Assembly (NCBI RefSeq): GCF_007678455.1
Contig: NZ_VEEP01000005.1
Coordinates: 208,631 to 272,630 of the forward strand
Reading direction: 5' to 3'
Length of the DNA: 64,000 bases
Origin: Cytobacillus oceanisediminis 2691
GTDB taxonomy: Bacteria > Bacillota > Bacilli > Bacillales > Cytobacillaceae
How positions within the stretch are numbered: the first letter of the stretch is position 1; every line of letters begins with the position of its first letter. Under the pieces are notes generated by a model, which was not told the origin of the DNA, did no database searches, and saw only the letters and a list, made by a program, of their open reading frames with translations. Below, piece by piece: positions 1 through 9,190 of this stretch. The position numbers and the translations under genes are program-made.

Positions 1-355
1 ACGTGTAAAAGGCGGTACAGTTACGCGCAAGCGTCGTAAAAAAGTCATCAAATTAGCAAAAGGTTATTTCGGTTCTAAACATACATTATACAAAGTTGCT
101 AACCAGCAGGTTATGAAATCCCTAATGTATGCATTCCGCGACCGTCGCCAGAAGAAGCGCGACTTCCGCAAACTTTGGATTGCTCGTATCAACGCAGCAG
201 CTCGCATGAACGGCCTTTCTTACAGCCGTATGATGCACGGCCTTAAGCTTGCAGGTATCGAAGTAAACCGCAAGATGCTTGCTGAACTAGCAGTAAGCGA
301 TGCAGCAGCATTCGCTCAATTGGCTGAAACAGCTAAGCAACAGTTCAACAAGTAA
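1..355 (+). CDS. rplT: 50S ribosomal protein L20 (5' end cut by window)
   Basis: The reading frame is open from base 2 and encodes 117 residues ending in QFNK. Only the first two codons (Met-Pro) appear to lie outside the window, giving the usual 119 residues. It binds 23S rRNA early in 50S assembly and, in Bacillaceae, represses its own infC-rpmI-rplT operon. The basic N-terminus ([18 protein letters not shown]) and the [15 protein letters not shown] segment are typical of L20. A strong hairpin terminator follows directly, so this is the last gene of the operon. Confidence 0.98.
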   Translation, partial: RVKGGTVTRKRRKKVIKLAKGYFGSKHTLYKVANQQVMKSLMYAFRDRRQKKRDFRKLWIARINAAARMNGLSYSRMMHGLKLAGIEVNRKMLAELAVSDAAAFAQLAETAKQQFNK

Positions 356-370
356 TTAAACGATAAGATG

Positions 371-405
371 AACCATTCTCATATTGAGGATGGTTTTTTC
401 TTTTT
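371..405 (+). terminator. Rho-independent terminator of rplT operon
   Basis: AACCATTCTC pairs with GAGGATGGTT around a short loop and is followed by a T-rich run (TTTTTTCTTTTT). It ends the infC-rpmI-rplT transcript. Confidence 0.9.
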
Positions 406-464
406 AGATACATAAGCATTCGCGTATTTTTATCTGACAAGTGGAAGCGAAGTTTTGGGGAAAA

Positions 465-690
465 TGTCCGATAGAGAGGCTCTAATGGACAAACAGAAGC
501 GAAGTCGTATGGAAAGTGTCCGATAGAAGGGCTTTAATGGACAAACAGAAGTGGAAGCACGAGAAAACTGTCCGATATAGGAGGTCTAAAGGACAAACAG
601 AAGTCGAAACACGAGAAAAATATCCGATAGGCGGCCTCTAACGGAAAAACAGAAATGGAGTCTCGTGGAAAATGTCCGATACAGATGGAT
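465..690. repeat. 52-bp tandem repeat array (about 4.4 units)
   Basis: The word TGTCCGAT, or TATCCGAT in one unit, recurs at 465, 517, 569, 621 and 673, always exactly 52 bp apart. Each full unit has TGTCC and, 27 bp from its start, GGACA (GGAAA in the fourth), forming an imperfect inverted repeat, followed by a purine-rich AAACAGAAG segment. The array fills most of the gap between rplT and the DUF1294 gene. There is no supported gene in it. The unit has the same layout as the array at 63293-64000. Confidence 0.9.
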
Positions 691-741
691 GGCGCGTTAT
701 AATGAAGCAGTACTAACATCATTTTAAGAGGACGTGAAGAC

Positions 742-1017
742 GTGGAAATCTGGATATTGGCTGGTCTGATCATCGTAATGAGTCTTGCTGGCTTTTTGAT
801 TATGGGCATGGATAAAAAGCGGGCAAAAAACCATGATTATCGAATCAGCGAAAGAACGTTATGGACCATAGCTTTGCTTGGAGGGGCAATCGGGGCCACT
901 GCAGGCATGAATCATTTCAGGCATAAGACGAAGCATGTGCAGTTCAAGTATGGCTTGCCGGTGCTGGCTGTTTTAGAGATTGGTATTTTTATATATTTAT
1001 TTATGCTGTTGGCATAA
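742..1017 (+). CDS. ysdA: DUF1294 family small membrane protein
   Basis: This 91-residue protein has a hydrophobic N-terminal segment (residues 3-22), a basic central part with MGMDKKRAKNHDYRISE, and a second hydrophobic C-terminal segment (about 73-90). The central motif and the GGAIGATAGM segment are characteristic of DUF1294. The position directly after rplT matches B. subtilis ysdA. The biochemical function is unknown. The start is a GTG at 742 preceded by AAGAGGA. The sequence supports a small two- or three-helix membrane protein and nothing more specific. Confidence 0.85.
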   Translation: MEIWILAGLIIVMSLAGFLIMGMDKKRAKNHDYRISERTLWTIALLGGAIGATAGMNHFRHKTKHVQFKYGLPVLAVLEIGIFIYLFMLLA

Positions 1018-1074
1018 CAGCTTGGTTGATTCTATATGCTAGTAGCAACAGAGATTCGCAGGCAGGTGACATAA

Positions 1075-1647
1075 ATGGATGATGCGTGGTCGATGCTGCT
1101 GATTATTGTGGAATCTGGAAGCTGGTTTGCACCAGTTTTGTTTGTATTTCTTCATGTTTTCCGTCAGTTTATACTCATTCCGCCTGCAGTTGTCTGCGTC
1201 GCGGGCGGTCTGCTTTTTGGGGTGGTTCCGGGAATCATCTATTCAATGCTTGGTTTGACGGGGGCCAGTATATTATTCTATTTCTTGATGGAAAAAATTC
1301 CGGACACCATGCAAAAGTTAAGCAGGTTGAAAAAGCGTCTGATGGGGCGATTCAGGGATCTGACCGTACTGCAGGTTGCGTTGCTGAGACTGATCCCGCT
1401 GATTCATTATCAGCTACTGAGCTTTTGCCTTTATGAGCGGAAAAAAGAGTTTAAGGAATTTATGATGGCATCTTTTTTAGCGAACATTCCATTCGTAATC
1501 TTTTTTACCATATTCGGGGAGCGCATTGGACGTTTTGATGCGCTTGCGGGCAGCTTTGTGGTTATTTGCCTGTTGCTGCTCACCTATCTGTTCAGAGAAA
1601 AGAGTACCCTCATTAAATGGCGGGAGTTTTTCGATACGACACCTTGA
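1075..1647 (+). CDS. TVP38/TMEM64 (VTT domain) membrane protein
   Basis: This 190-residue protein has about four to five hydrophobic helices. The segment RQFILIPP followed by VAGGLLFG and, later, the LLRLIPL motif match the VTT/DedA-like domain (SNARE-associated Golgi family). Some members of the wider DedA and TMEM41/VMP1 group move or scramble lipids across membranes; the role of this copy is unknown. The start is ATG 1075 with AGGTGA upstream. It lies 57 bp after the DUF1294 gene and shares a convergent terminator with ysdB. It is not part of the B. subtilis ysdA-ysdB pair, so it is probably an insertion relative to that order. Confidence 0.8.
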   Translation: MDDAWSMLLIIVESGSWFAPVLFVFLHVFRQFILIPPAVVCVAGGLLFGVVPGIIYSMLGLTGASILFYFLMEKIPDTMQKLSRLKKRLMGRFRDLTVLQVALLRLIPLIHYQLLSFCLYERKKEFKEFMMASFLANIPFVIFFTIFGERIGRFDALAGSFVVICLLLLTYLFREKSTLIKWREFFDTTP

Positions 1648-1668
1648 AGTAGGAATTTATGCACAAAG

Positions 1669-1701
1669 GAAAAGCGCCCGACTCATGTTCGGACGCTTTT
1701 A
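1669..1701. terminator. Bidirectional terminator between TVP38 gene and ysdB
   Basis: AAAAGCGCCCGA pairs with TCGGACGCTTTT with one mismatch around a CTCATGT loop. T-rich sequence on both strands allows it to end both converging genes. Confidence 0.8.
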
Positions 1702-1708
1702 TATTTGA

Positions 1709-2107
1709 TTATTCCTCATCCTGTTCATGATTAGCCATAAATTCCTTGATCGGGCTTTTCCAGTCGATTTTGGCGACAGGATAGTTCTCGCGGATTTTTC
1801 GTTCGATGAATTGGAAGTCTTCAAGCACGAGTCCCTTCAAGGCAGACGTTTTTTTAGGCCAAATGAAAATGGAAACGACCTCAAACGCAGACGGAGTCGT
1901 ACCTAAATACTTTTCACCCTCGAACAAAACACCCTTATAAGTGATCAAGAAGTTTTTGCGGACATTGTCCGGGTCATCCAGTAAAAAGAAGCGCTTCTGC
2001 TCATGAGCAAGCTCAAGCTTCCGTTTCGGGTGGAATAAATACTTTACCCCGCTGTATATCAGGAAAATGAATAATAGCAAGAAAATAAGACGTAAAAGCA
2101 GAATCAT
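1709..2107 (-). CDS. ysdB: YsdB family membrane-anchored protein (sigma-W pathway protein)
   Basis: This 132-residue protein has one N-terminal transmembrane helix (residues 3-20) followed by a basic stretch (HPKRKLELAHEQK) and a soluble domain containing FLLDDPDNVRKNF and YKGVLFEGEKYLG. This matches B. subtilis YsdB, which is annotated as a sigma-W pathway protein; I recall the family but not a defined biochemical activity. It is transcribed opposite to its neighbours, as in B. subtilis. No enzymatic motif is visible. Confidence 0.8.
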   Translation of the reverse strand: MILLLRLIFLLLFIFLIYSGVKYLFHPKRKLELAHEQKRFFLLDDPDNVRKNFLITYKGVLFEGEKYLGTTPSAFEVVSIFIWPKKTSALKGLVLEDFQFIERKIRENYPVAKIDWKSPIKEFMANHEQDEE

Positions 2108-2228
2108 GACTGCCCCTCCAATGCGAACTTTCCTTATTTACGGATGAGATTCCAAATAGTTTCAACAAATTTATAATTAATATATACTTTTTATTGCAGA
2201 GCTGTGTTGTTAAAAGGAGAAAACCTGA

Positions 2229-2279
2229 ATGGCGGAATCCAGAAGCCTGCTTTTAGTGATAATAAAACGATGGAGCTGA
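2229..2279 (+). CDS. Possible 16-residue upstream ORF before the dUTPase gene
   Basis: A short frame MAESRSLLLVIIKRWS begins at ATG 2229, nine bases after a clear AAAAGGAG site (2213-2219). It ends three bases before the dUTPase ATG. Its last codons overlap the dUTPase's own GGAGCTGA site, so it could couple translation to the downstream gene or be a leader peptide. It is too short for homology recognition and may be chance. Confidence 0.3.
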   Translation: MAESRSLLLVIIKRWS

Positions 2280-2282
2280 ATC

Positions 2283-2774
2283 ATGAATACAATAACACTA
2301 TTTAAAATGCAAAAAGCACTCGACAGTCATATTGAAACGCAGCACAAGTTAGAGAATGATGATTTAATTGACAGAAAGGTCCTGGCGCTGCTTGTTGAAA
2401 TCGGGGAACTTGCTAATGAGACAAGGTGCTTCAAGTTTTGGAGTGTGAAACCTTCATCTGAAAAGGATGTAATCCTTGAGGAATTTGTGGATGGAGTACA
2501 CTTCATCCTGTCACTGGGAATTGAGTGCGGTTATGAAGATATTGAATACATTACCCCAGACAGACCAACGGTGACAGACACAAGCAACCAGTTCCTTGCA
2601 GTATATGAGTCGGTACAAAAATTCAGGGACAGCCGCAGCAAGGAAGACTATGTCCGACTTTTTGAAAGTTACATGAGACTTGCGGAACTGCTTGACTTGC
2701 ACGAAGATCAAATTGAACAGGCATATATTCAAAAAAATGAAGTAAATTATGATAGGCAGCGAAAAGGGTATTAG
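2283..2774 (+). CDS. dUTP diphosphatase, all-alpha MazG-like (dUTPase_2)
   Basis: This 163-residue enzyme is predicted to hydrolyse dUTP to dUMP and PPi, keeping uracil out of DNA and supplying dTMP synthesis. The metal-binding pairs typical of all-alpha NTP pyrophosphatases are visible: EIGELANE near residues 39-46, then FKFW, and EEFVDGVHFILSLGIE near residues 62-77. The fold differs from trimeric dUTPases. The start is ATG 2283 with GGAGC upstream. It is followed within 76 bp by the M42 peptidase gene, which has its own promoter. Confidence 0.88.
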   Translation: MNTITLFKMQKALDSHIETQHKLENDDLIDRKVLALLVEIGELANETRCFKFWSVKPSSEKDVILEEFVDGVHFILSLGIECGYEDIEYITPDRPTVTDTSNQFLAVYESVQKFRDSRSKEDYVRLFESYMRLAELLDLHEDQIEQAYIQKNEVNYDRQRKGY

Positions 2775-2784
2775 GCAGAATTTT

Positions 2785-2814
2785 TTGTACATTGCACCTC
2801 TTGTCTAGTATAAT
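2785..2814 (+). promoter_or_regulatory. Sigma-A type promoter of M42 peptidase gene
   Basis: TTGTAC (2785) and TATAAT (2809) are separated by 18 bp, upstream of the AAGGGAG site and ATG 2850. Confidence 0.6.
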
Positions 2815-2849
2815 AGGTTTCGGAAATACATATTAAGGGAGTCGAAATA

Positions 2850-3935
2850 ATGGCTAAATTAGATGAAACATTAACAATGCTAAAAGATTTGACCGATGCC
2901 AAAGGCATTCCCGGCAATGAGCGTGAGCCAAGGGAAGTAATGAAGAAATACATAACTCCATTTGCTGATGAGGTAACAACAGATGGCCTGGGAAGCTTGA
3001 TTGCGAAGAAGGTTGGAGATGCAAACGGCCCTAAAATCATGGTAGCTGGCCACCTTGATGAAGTAGGATTCATGGTGACAAGCATCGATGACAAAGGATT
3101 CATCCGCTTCCAGACAGTCGGCGGCTGGTGGAGCCAGGTTATGCTTGCACAACGTGTGACAATCGTAACCCGCAAAGGTGAAATAACTGGGGTGATCGGT
3201 TCTAAACCGCCACATATCCTTCCTGCTGAAGCTCGTAAAAAGCCTGTTGATATCAAGGATATGTTCATTGATATCGGTGCATCAAGCCGTGATGAAGCGA
3301 AGGAATGGGGAGTCACTCCTGGCGACATGGTCGTTCCTTACTTCGAATTCACAGTTATGAACAACGAAAAGATGCTGCTTGCAAAAGCATGGGATAACCG
3401 CATTGGTTGTGCGATCGCCATCGATGTCCTAAAAGGTCTAAAAGATGCTGAGCATCCAAACGTTGTCTATGGCGTAGGAACCGTTCAAGAAGAAGTTGGT
3501 CTTCGCGGAGCGAAAACATCTGCCCAATCAATCGAGCCTGATATCGGTTTTGGTGTCGATGTAGGTATTGCCGGCGACACTCCAGGTGTTACTGAAAAAG
3601 AAGCTCTAAGCAAAATGGGTGACGGTCCGCAAATCATCATTTATGATGCATCAATGGTGTCACACAAAGGCCTTCGTGATTTTGTAACGGATTTGGCAGA
3701 CGAGCTGAACATTCCATACCAGTTTGACGCAGTAGCTGGCGGCGGCACAGACTCAGGTGCGATCCACCTTACACACCGCGGTGTACCTGCGCTGTCCATC
3801 ACAATCGCGACACGCTACATTCATTCACACGCAGCGATGCTTCACCGTGATGACTACGAGAACGCAGTTAAATTGATCATTGAAGTCATCAAACGACTTG
3901 ATAAAGAAACAGTTGAAAAACTTACTTTTGAATAA
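2850..3935 (+). CDS. ysdC: M42 family metallopeptidase (glutamyl aminopeptidase type)
   Basis: This 361-residue cytoplasmic aminopeptidase is predicted to trim peptides from the N-terminus using two metal ions. The family ligands are present: H68 and D70 in [10 protein letters not shown]182 in AWDNRIG, E214/E215 in [11 protein letters not shown]237 in FGVDVG, and H325 in YIHSHAAML. Length and gene position match B. subtilis YsdC. The gene stands alone between its own promoter (2785) and a strong terminator (3950). Some M42 members have been described as cellulases, but the closest relatives are aminopeptidases. Confidence 0.93.
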   Translation: MAKLDETLTMLKDLTDAKGIPGNEREPREVMKKYITPFADEVTTDGLGSLIAKKVGDANGPKIMVAGHLDEVGFMVTSIDDKGFIRFQTVGGWWSQVMLAQRVTIVTRKGEITGVIGSKPPHILPAEARKKPVDIKDMFIDIGASSRDEAKEWGVTPGDMVVPYFEFTVMNNEKMLLAKAWDNRIGCAIAIDVLKGLKDAEHPNVVYGVGTVQEEVGLRGAKTSAQSIEPDIGFGVDVGIAGDTPGVTEKEALSKMGDGPQIIIYDASMVSHKGLRDFVTDLADELNIPYQFDAVAGGGTDSGAIHLTHRGVPALSITIATRYIHSHAAMLHRDDYENAVKLIIEVIKRLDKETVEKLTFE

Positions 3936-3949
3936 AAAATGAGATTTAG

Positions 3950-3983
3950 TTGTCCAGAAAATGTTTTCTGGACAATTTTTTTT
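3950..3983 (+). terminator. Rho-independent terminator after M42 peptidase
   Basis: TTGTCCAGAAAA pairs perfectly with TTTTCTGGACAA over a two-base loop and is followed by eight Ts. Confidence 0.95.
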
Positions 3984-4030
3984 GCCTATAAACGAAAGTT
4001 CTCTTTCATCACTACATTTTGGACCGGTAT

Positions 4031-4145
4031 TTACTCCTGAGTTAGGGAAAGTCACTACGCAAATGACTATATTCTCTACGGAATTAATAATAATCTCTAC
4101 AAAAACAGCCAGAATCTCTACGGAAATAACCTTATTCTCTGCTTT
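4031..4145. repeat. Degenerate 21-bp tandem repeat
   Basis: The word TCTCTAC or a close variant recurs at 4052, 4073, 4094, 4115 and 4136 with an exact 21-bp step. Because 21 is a multiple of three, both strands show open frames with a seven-residue periodicity. These frames have no ribosome binding site and are best read as noncoding. The array lies between convergent genes (M42 peptidase and sspI). Confidence 0.75.
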
Positions 4146-4179
4146 TTCCATAAAATAGAAAACGAGATGTTTACTTTAT

Positions 4180-4214
4180 AAAAAAAGAACCCCTCAAACA
4201 TTAAGGAGTCCTTC
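4180..4214 (-). terminator. Terminator of sspI
   Basis: On the minus strand AAGGACTCC pairs with GGGGTTCTT (with G-U pairs) and is followed by seven Ts. Confidence 0.8.
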
Positions 4215-4221
4215 CAAAAAA

Positions 4222-4434
4222 CTATTTCCCTTTTAAGCCTGATTCCAGAGCATCCAGCATTTCCTGCTTTTCTTGTTCAGAAGCATTCTGCCAGATGACT
4301 TCGAACAGCACTCCAAGTCCAGGAAGCATTTTTTCCTCGCCGTTCTGGATGGCATCGACGATTGTATCTTTAAGCTCGTCTTGCGTATTTCCTGCTACAT
4401 TTGAAATAACAGCGTTTCTAAGGTTAAGGTTCAT
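4222..4434 (-). CDS. sspI: Small acid-soluble spore protein I
   Basis: This 70-residue protein starts [16 protein letters not shown] and contains [16 protein letters not shown], the conserved core of the SspI family of minor spore core proteins. It is made in the forespore and found in the dormant spore; its precise role is not established. Length and position next to the RNA methyltransferase and pheS agree with B. subtilis. The start is ATG 4434 with AAAGGAG upstream on the minus strand. This gene is direct evidence that the organism sporulates. Confidence 0.95.
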   Translation of the reverse strand: MNLNLRNAVISNVAGNTQDELKDTIVDAIQNGEEKMLPGLGVLFEVIWQNASEQEKQEMLDALESGLKGK

Positions 4435-4558
4435 CTTTGCTCAAACTCCTTTCAAATTTCCATTGCTGGTTATAGCTTTAACAATTTTGGTTTTATTATG
4501 TATCCGTTTTGAGCTATAATAGTAAAATTGAACAAGCCATAATAAAGGAGAGCCAGAA

Positions 4559-5314
4559 TTGAAGTACATTCAATCTGATAAAAATCCGCAAGTTAAACAG
4601 TGGAAGAAATTGCTTACGCGCAAGGAACGCGATAAGACCGGCATGTTCCTTGTTGAGGGCTTCCATTTAGTTGAAGAAGCACTATCGAAAAAAGAAGATG
4701 TTGAAGAGATTATTTTAAGCGAAAAAACGGAGTTGCCTTCCAGCCTGGATTACGGTTCCATTCCTGTTACGGTGGTAACGGATGAAATCAGCAGGCAGCT
4801 TGCTGACACTGAGACAACTCAGGGCATATTTGCTATATGCCGACAGCCAAAGAACCCGCAAACAAATGGAAAAACCTATTTACTTATTGATTCTGTCCAG
4901 GATCCGGGCAACCTTGGGACGATGATCCGCACGGCTGATGCTGCAGGGATTGATGCAGTCATTGTTGGGAAGGGCAGTGTCGATATGTATAATCCGAAGG
5001 TATTGCGCTCTGCGCAGGGAAGTCACTTCCATTTGCCGGTTATAAGTGGAGACCTTTCAGAATGGATTTCTGAACTTCAGTCTGAAAACATCCCAGTCTT
5101 TGGAACGGCTCTAGAAAATGGAGTTGTTTTTACAGAGGCTGAAAATAATGATGCCTTCGCCCTGCTCGTTGGAAATGAAGGAAGCGGCGTTAATAAAGAG
5201 TTGCTGGATAAAACAACGCAAAATCTTTATATCCCAATCTACGGCCAGAGCGAATCGCTGAATGTCGCAGTCGCAGCAGGTATCCTGCTATATTATTTGA
5301 AAACAGCAAAATAG
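4559..5314 (+). CDS. ysgA: TrmH/SpoU family RNA methyltransferase
   Basis: This 251-residue protein is predicted to 2'-O-methylate ribose in rRNA or tRNA with S-adenosylmethionine. The N-terminal substrate-binding region (1-100, FLVEGFHLVEEAL) precedes the knotted SPOUT domain. That domain shows motif 1 (DPGNLGTMIRTADAAG), motif 2 (LLVGNEGSGV) and motif 3 (IPIYGQSESLNVAVAAGI). The start is TTG 4559, seven to eight bases after AAAGGAG. The RNA target cannot be read from the sequence. It is divergent from sspI and upstream of the pheS leader, matching B. subtilis ysgA. Confidence 0.9.
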   Translation: MKYIQSDKNPQVKQWKKLLTRKERDKTGMFLVEGFHLVEEALSKKEDVEEIILSEKTELPSSLDYGSIPVTVVTDEISRQLADTETTQGIFAICRQPKNPQTNGKTYLLIDSVQDPGNLGTMIRTADAAGIDAVIVGKGSVDMYNPKVLRSAQGSHFHLPVISGDLSEWISELQSENIPVFGTALENGVVFTEAENNDAFALLVGNEGSGVNKELLDKTTQNLYIPIYGQSESLNVAVAAGILLYYLKTAK

Positions 5315-5336
5315 GCTCGTTTTTTCATAAAACCAT

Positions 5337-5365
5337 TTGATACTGCGGAAAGAATATACTATAAT
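5337..5365 (+). promoter_or_regulatory. Promoter of the pheST T-box transcript
   Basis: TTGATA (5337) and TATAAT (5360) are separated by 17 bp, placing the transcript start near 5372, just upstream of the T-box leader. Confidence 0.75.
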
Positions 5366-5371
5366 TAACAG

Positions 5372-5647
5372 CAAAATTAATATTTCAAAAACGATGACGG
5401 AGAAAAGTAGCTTGAAGATGGCCATTCAGGGAGAAAATGCCGGTGACTGGAAGCATTTTTATGGAACAGACAAGCGAAGTTCACCTCCAGAGTTGGCATC
5501 GGGACCGCTTTTTAGCGTAAAGATGCATCGGCACAAGCCGTTATCTCAATGAAGCGAACACGTAATACATAACTGTATTGCCTGTTAAAAAGGGTGGTAC
5601 CGCGATAACCATGAACCTCGTCCCTTTATCCGGGATGAGGTCTTTTT
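5372..5647 (+). promoter_or_regulatory. Phenylalanine T-box leader of pheST
   Basis: The T-box signature AGGGTGGTACCGCG is at 5591-5604. It is followed by a terminator hairpin (CCTCGTCCC with GGGATGAGG, 5616-5647) ending in TCTTTTT. The likely specifier triplet is TTC (Phe) at 5480-5482, in the context TTC-ACC; the leucine T-box at 50.2 kb has CTC-ACC in the equivalent place. Uncharged tRNA-Phe is expected to favour the antiterminator and raise pheST expression. Confidence 0.93.
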
Positions 5648-5683
5648 GTGTTCAAAAAAGAGAAAATGAAGGAGGATTTACCA

Positions 5684-6721
5684 ATGCAGGATCGGTTAAA
5701 AGAACTGCAGGCTGAGGCGCTTGAAAAAGTGGCCGCAGCTGCTGACCTAAAGGAATTGAATGATATTCGCGTTTCCTATCTTGGAAAAAAAGGTCCAATC
5801 ACAGAAGTCTTGAAAGGGATGGGCAAGTTATCGGCTGAGGAAAGACCGAAGATGGGTGCCCTGGCCAACGAAGTCCGCGATGCGATTTCCGGCCAGATCG
5901 AAGTAAAGCAAAAGGATCTTGAGGAAGCAGCCGTCCAAAAGCAATTGGCAGCTGAAGAAATCGATATTACTCTTCCAGGAAGACCTGTTAAGACGGGCAG
6001 CCATCATCCGCTGACAAGCATCATCGAGGAAATCGAAGATCTTTTCATCGGCATGGGCTATACAGTTGAAGAAGGACCTGAAGTCGAAAAAGACTACTAT
6101 AACTTTGAAGCGCTGAACCTTCCGAAAGGACATCCGGCACGTGACATGCAGGATTCCTTCTACATCACCGAAGAAACATTGATGCGCACACATACATCTC
6201 CTGTCCAGGCAAGGACGATGGAAAAACACCAGGGCAAGGGTCCTGTAAAAATCATCTGCCCAGGGAAAGTGTATCGCCGCGATAACGACGATGCAACTCA
6301 CTCCCACCAGTTCATGCAGATTGAAGGCCTTGTCGTCGATGAGAATGTCAGAATGAGCGATCTGAAAGGAACGCTTGAAGTTTTTGCGAAGAAAATGTTC
6401 GGCGAAGACCGAGAAATCCGTCTGCGTCCAAGTTTCTTCCCTTTCACTGAGCCATCTGTCGAAATGGATATCTCTTGTAAAATTTGCGGCGGCTCAGGCT
6501 GCAGCGTATGTAAAGGAACTGGCTGGATCGAAATCCTTGGAGCAGGGATGGTCCATCCTAATGTACTTGAAATGGCTGGATACGATTCAAAGAAATACAC
6601 TGGATTCGCGTTTGGTATGGGGCCTGAGCGTATTGCGATGCTCAAGTATGGCGTCGATGATATCCGTCATTTCTACACGAACGATGTCCGCTTCTTGAAG
6701 CAATTTTCGGTTGAAGAATAA
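5684..6721 (+). CDS. pheS: Phenylalanyl-tRNA synthetase alpha subunit
   Basis: This 345-residue catalytic subunit of the alpha2-beta2 enzyme charges tRNA-Phe. The N-terminal coiled coil (1-85) is followed by the class II core, with motif 2 ([18 protein letters not shown], 198-215) and motif 3 ([14 protein letters not shown], 307-320). Four cysteines (265, 268, 273, 276) form the usual knuckle. The frame extends upstream to GTG 5648, but ATG 5684 lies seven bases after GGAGGA and gives the B. subtilis length, so I chose it. It is controlled by the T-box leader and lies 19 bp before pheT. Confidence 0.97.
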   Translation: MQDRLKELQAEALEKVAAAADLKELNDIRVSYLGKKGPITEVLKGMGKLSAEERPKMGALANEVRDAISGQIEVKQKDLEEAAVQKQLAAEEIDITLPGRPVKTGSHHPLTSIIEEIEDLFIGMGYTVEEGPEVEKDYYNFEALNLPKGHPARDMQDSFYITEETLMRTHTSPVQARTMEKHQGKGPVKIICPGKVYRRDNDDATHSHQFMQIEGLVVDENVRMSDLKGTLEVFAKKMFGEDREIRLRPSFFPFTEPSVEMDISCKICGGSGCSVCKGTGWIEILGAGMVHPNVLEMAGYDSKKYTGFAFGMGPERIAMLKYGVDDIRHFYTNDVRFLKQFSVEE

Positions 6722-6740
6722 GGATTAGGAGGGTAAAACC

Positions 6741-9155
6741 ATGTTGGTATCATATAAATGGCTGCAGGAATATATCGATTTGGAAGGCGTATCTGCTGAA
6801 GAGCTTGCCGAAAAAATCACCAAAAGCGGCATCGAAGTAGAAGGCGTAGAAAAATTGAATGAAGGCTTGAAGGGCGTCGTTGTCGGGCATGTTCTTGAAT
6901 GCGAGAAGCATCCAAATGCTGAAAAACTGAACAAGACACTTGTTGACATCGGTACAGGTGAACCGGTACAAATCATCTGCGGCGCACCGAATGTCGGCAA
7001 AGGCCAAAAAGTGGCGGTTGCAACGGTTGGTGCTGTTCTGCCGGGCAACTTCAAAATTAAAAAAGCAAAACTTCGCGGAGAAGAATCCCACGGGATGATT
7101 TGCTCACTTCAGGAACTTGGCATTGAAGGCAAGCTTGCGCCGAAAGAGTATGCAGAAGGAATCTACAATTTCACTCCTGAGACAGAAATCGGCCAGGACG
7201 CTCTTGAAGTCTTAAACAGGGATGATGAAATCCTTGAGCTTGGTCTGACGCCAAACCGTGCTGATGCGATGAGTATGCTTGGTGTTGCATACGAAGTTGG
7301 AGCCATCCTTGGAGAAGAAGTTAAGCTGCCAAATCCACAGCCTGAAACTTCATCAGAACAAGCAAGTAACTATATCAATGTGACAGTGGATGCAAAAGAA
7401 GATAATCCTCTATACGTTGCGAAAGTAATCAAGAATGTCAAAGTCGGTCCATCTCCAGTTTGGCTGCAAACAAGGCTGATGGCTGCAGGCATCCGTCCAC
7501 ACAATAACGTAGTTGATATCACAAACTTCATTTTATTGGAGTACGGACAGCCGCTACACGCATTCGATTACGATAAATTGGGCTCAAAAGAAATCCTTGT
7601 GCGCCGTGCGAAGGATGGCGAAGTGATTGAAACGCTTGATGATGTAAAACGTATGTTGACTCCGGACCACCTGGTCATCACAAACGGTACTGAGCCAGTA
7701 GCTCTTGCAGGTGTCATGGGCGGAGCGAATTCAGAGGTCAGCAGTGACACAACGACTGTCATGTTAGAGTCCGCTTATTTCACAGGAGGAGCGATCCGCA
7801 AAGCTTCAAAAGACCATGGCTTGCGCAGCGAAGCAAGCTCTCGCTATGAAAAAGGTGTGGATCCTGAGAGAGTCCGTCCTGCTGCAGAACGTGCTGCTGA
7901 ACTAATGATCGAGCTTGCCGGCGGTGAAGTACTAGGCGGAGTTGTCGAAGCTGATGCTTTGGAGGTTAAGCCTGCAGTTGTTTCAACCACTCTTGGAAAA
8001 ATCAATAAAGTTCTCGGTACAGAACTTGAAATGAAGCAGGTCGAAGAAATTTTTGCCCGACTGAAGTTCGAAACTTCCGTCGACAATGAGACAATCACGG
8101 TGACTGTGCCGACGCGCCGCGGCGACATCACCATCGAGGAAGATTTAATCGAAGAGGTAGGCCGTCTGTATGGCTATGACAATCTGCCGACTACTCTTCC
8201 TATAGGTCCATCCACACCTGGGCATCTTTCTGAATACCAGAAAAAACGCCGTGTGGTCCGCCGTTTCATGGAAGGAGCAGGCTTGTATCAGGCAGTCACT
8301 TATTCACTTACAAGCGCTGAAAAAGCAACACAGTATGCGTTGGACCAGCGCGAACCGGTTGAACTGGCAATGCCGATGAGTGAAGACCGAAGCCTTCTAC
8401 GCCTGAGCATCGTGCCTCAGCTGCTGGAAGTGTTGAAATACAATAATGCTCGCCAGATTGATAGTGTCGCTGTTTATGAAACAGGAGCAGTCTTCCTGAA
8501 GAACAGCAATGACGAGCTGCCTGAAGAGCGAGAGCACCTGGCTGCCGCGATCACTGGCCTGTGGGAAAGCCATCCATGGCAGGGCGAGAAGAAGCCTGTT
8601 GATTTCTTTGTTCTCAAAGGAATCGTTGAAGGTTTGTTTGCCAAGATTGGCCTAGAGAGCCAGCTTGGATTCCAGAAGGCTGAGCTTGATGGATTGCACC
8701 CAGGACGTACGGGTGAAATCTTGTTGAACGATAAAGTGATCGGCTTTATCGGCCAGGTTCACCCAACCATGCAAAAATCACTCGACCTGAAAGAAACATA
8801 TGTTTTTGAATTGTCGCTTAAAGCTCTGTTGGAAGCTGAAACGGCACCGCTTCAATACACAGCAATCCCGCGCTACCCATCGATCACAAGGGATATTGCC
8901 CTTGTTGTTGACAAAGGGACGGCAGCCGGTGACCTGGAGAAGATCATCACCGAAGCTGGCGGATCACTTTTAAAAGAAGTAAATGTTTTCGATCTTTACG
9001 AAGGTGAAAAAATGGAGCAAGGCAAGAAGTCACTTGCGTTCTCCTTGAAATACTTTGATCCAGAAAAGACACTGACAGATGAAGACATTGCAAAAGCACA
9101 CAATAAAGTCCTTGCTGCACTTGAAGAAAAAGCTGGAGCAGTATTAAGAGGATAA
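6741..9155 (+). CDS. pheT: Phenylalanyl-tRNA synthetase beta subunit
   Basis: This 804-residue partner of PheS has several parts. They are an N-terminal OB-fold tRNA-binding domain (about 40-150, [15 protein letters not shown]), B3/B4 editing domains that remove mischarged Tyr (about 210-400), B5 (about 405-480), a degenerate class II core, and a C-terminal FDX-ACB anticodon-binding domain (about 710-804, [13 protein letters not shown]). The start is ATG 6741 after TAGGAGGG. It is cotranscribed with pheS, and a perfect terminator follows. Confidence 0.97.
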   Translation: MLVSYKWLQEYIDLEGVSAEELAEKITKSGIEVEGVEKLNEGLKGVVVGHVLECEKHPNAEKLNKTLVDIGTGEPVQIICGAPNVGKGQKVAVATVGAVLPGNFKIKKAKLRGEESHGMICSLQELGIEGKLAPKEYAEGIYNFTPETEIGQDALEVLNRDDEILELGLTPNRADAMSMLGVAYEVGAILGEEVKLPNPQPETSSEQASNYINVTVDAKEDNPLYVAKVIKNVKVGPSPVWLQTRLMAAGIRPHNNVVDITNFILLEYGQPLHAFDYDKLGSKEILVRRAKDGEVIETLDDVKRMLTPDHLVITNGTEPVALAGVMGGANSEVSSDTTTVMLESAYFTGGAIRKASKDHGLRSEASSRYEKGVDPERVRPAAERAAELMIELAGGEVLGGVVEADALEVKPAVVSTTLGKINKVLGTELEMKQVEEIFARLKFETSVDNETITVTVPTRRGDITIEEDLIEEVGRLYGYDNLPTTLPIGPSTPGHLSEYQKKRRVVRRFMEGAGLYQAVTYSLTSAEKATQYALDQREPVELAMPMSEDRSLLRLSIVPQLLEVLKYNNARQIDSVAVYETGAVFLKNSNDELPEEREHLAAAITGLWESHPWQGEKKPVDFFVLKGIVEGLFAKIGLESQLGFQKAELDGLHPGRTGEILLNDKVIGFIGQVHPTMQKSLDLKETYVFELSLKALLEAETAPLQYTAIPRYPSITRDIALVVDKGTAAGDLEKIITEAGGSLLKEVNVFDLYEGEKMEQGKKSLAFSLKYFDPEKTLTDEDIAKAHNKVLAALEEKAGAVLRG

Positions 9156-9160
9156 ATGTT

Positions 9161-9190
9161 AAAAAGGCAGCCCACGGGCTGCCTTTTTAT
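9161..9190 (+). terminator. Terminator of pheST
   Basis: AAAAAGGCAGCCC pairs with GGGCTGCCTTTTT around a very short loop, with a T run. Confidence 0.95.

Noticed and set aside
3961..4158. 65-residue protein with a seven-residue repeat
   Set aside because: It arises from the 21-bp DNA repeat, starts inside the terminator of the preceding gene and has no ribosome binding site.
5337..5552. 71-residue protein upstream of pheS
   Set aside because: It starts within the promoter and runs through the T-box leader.
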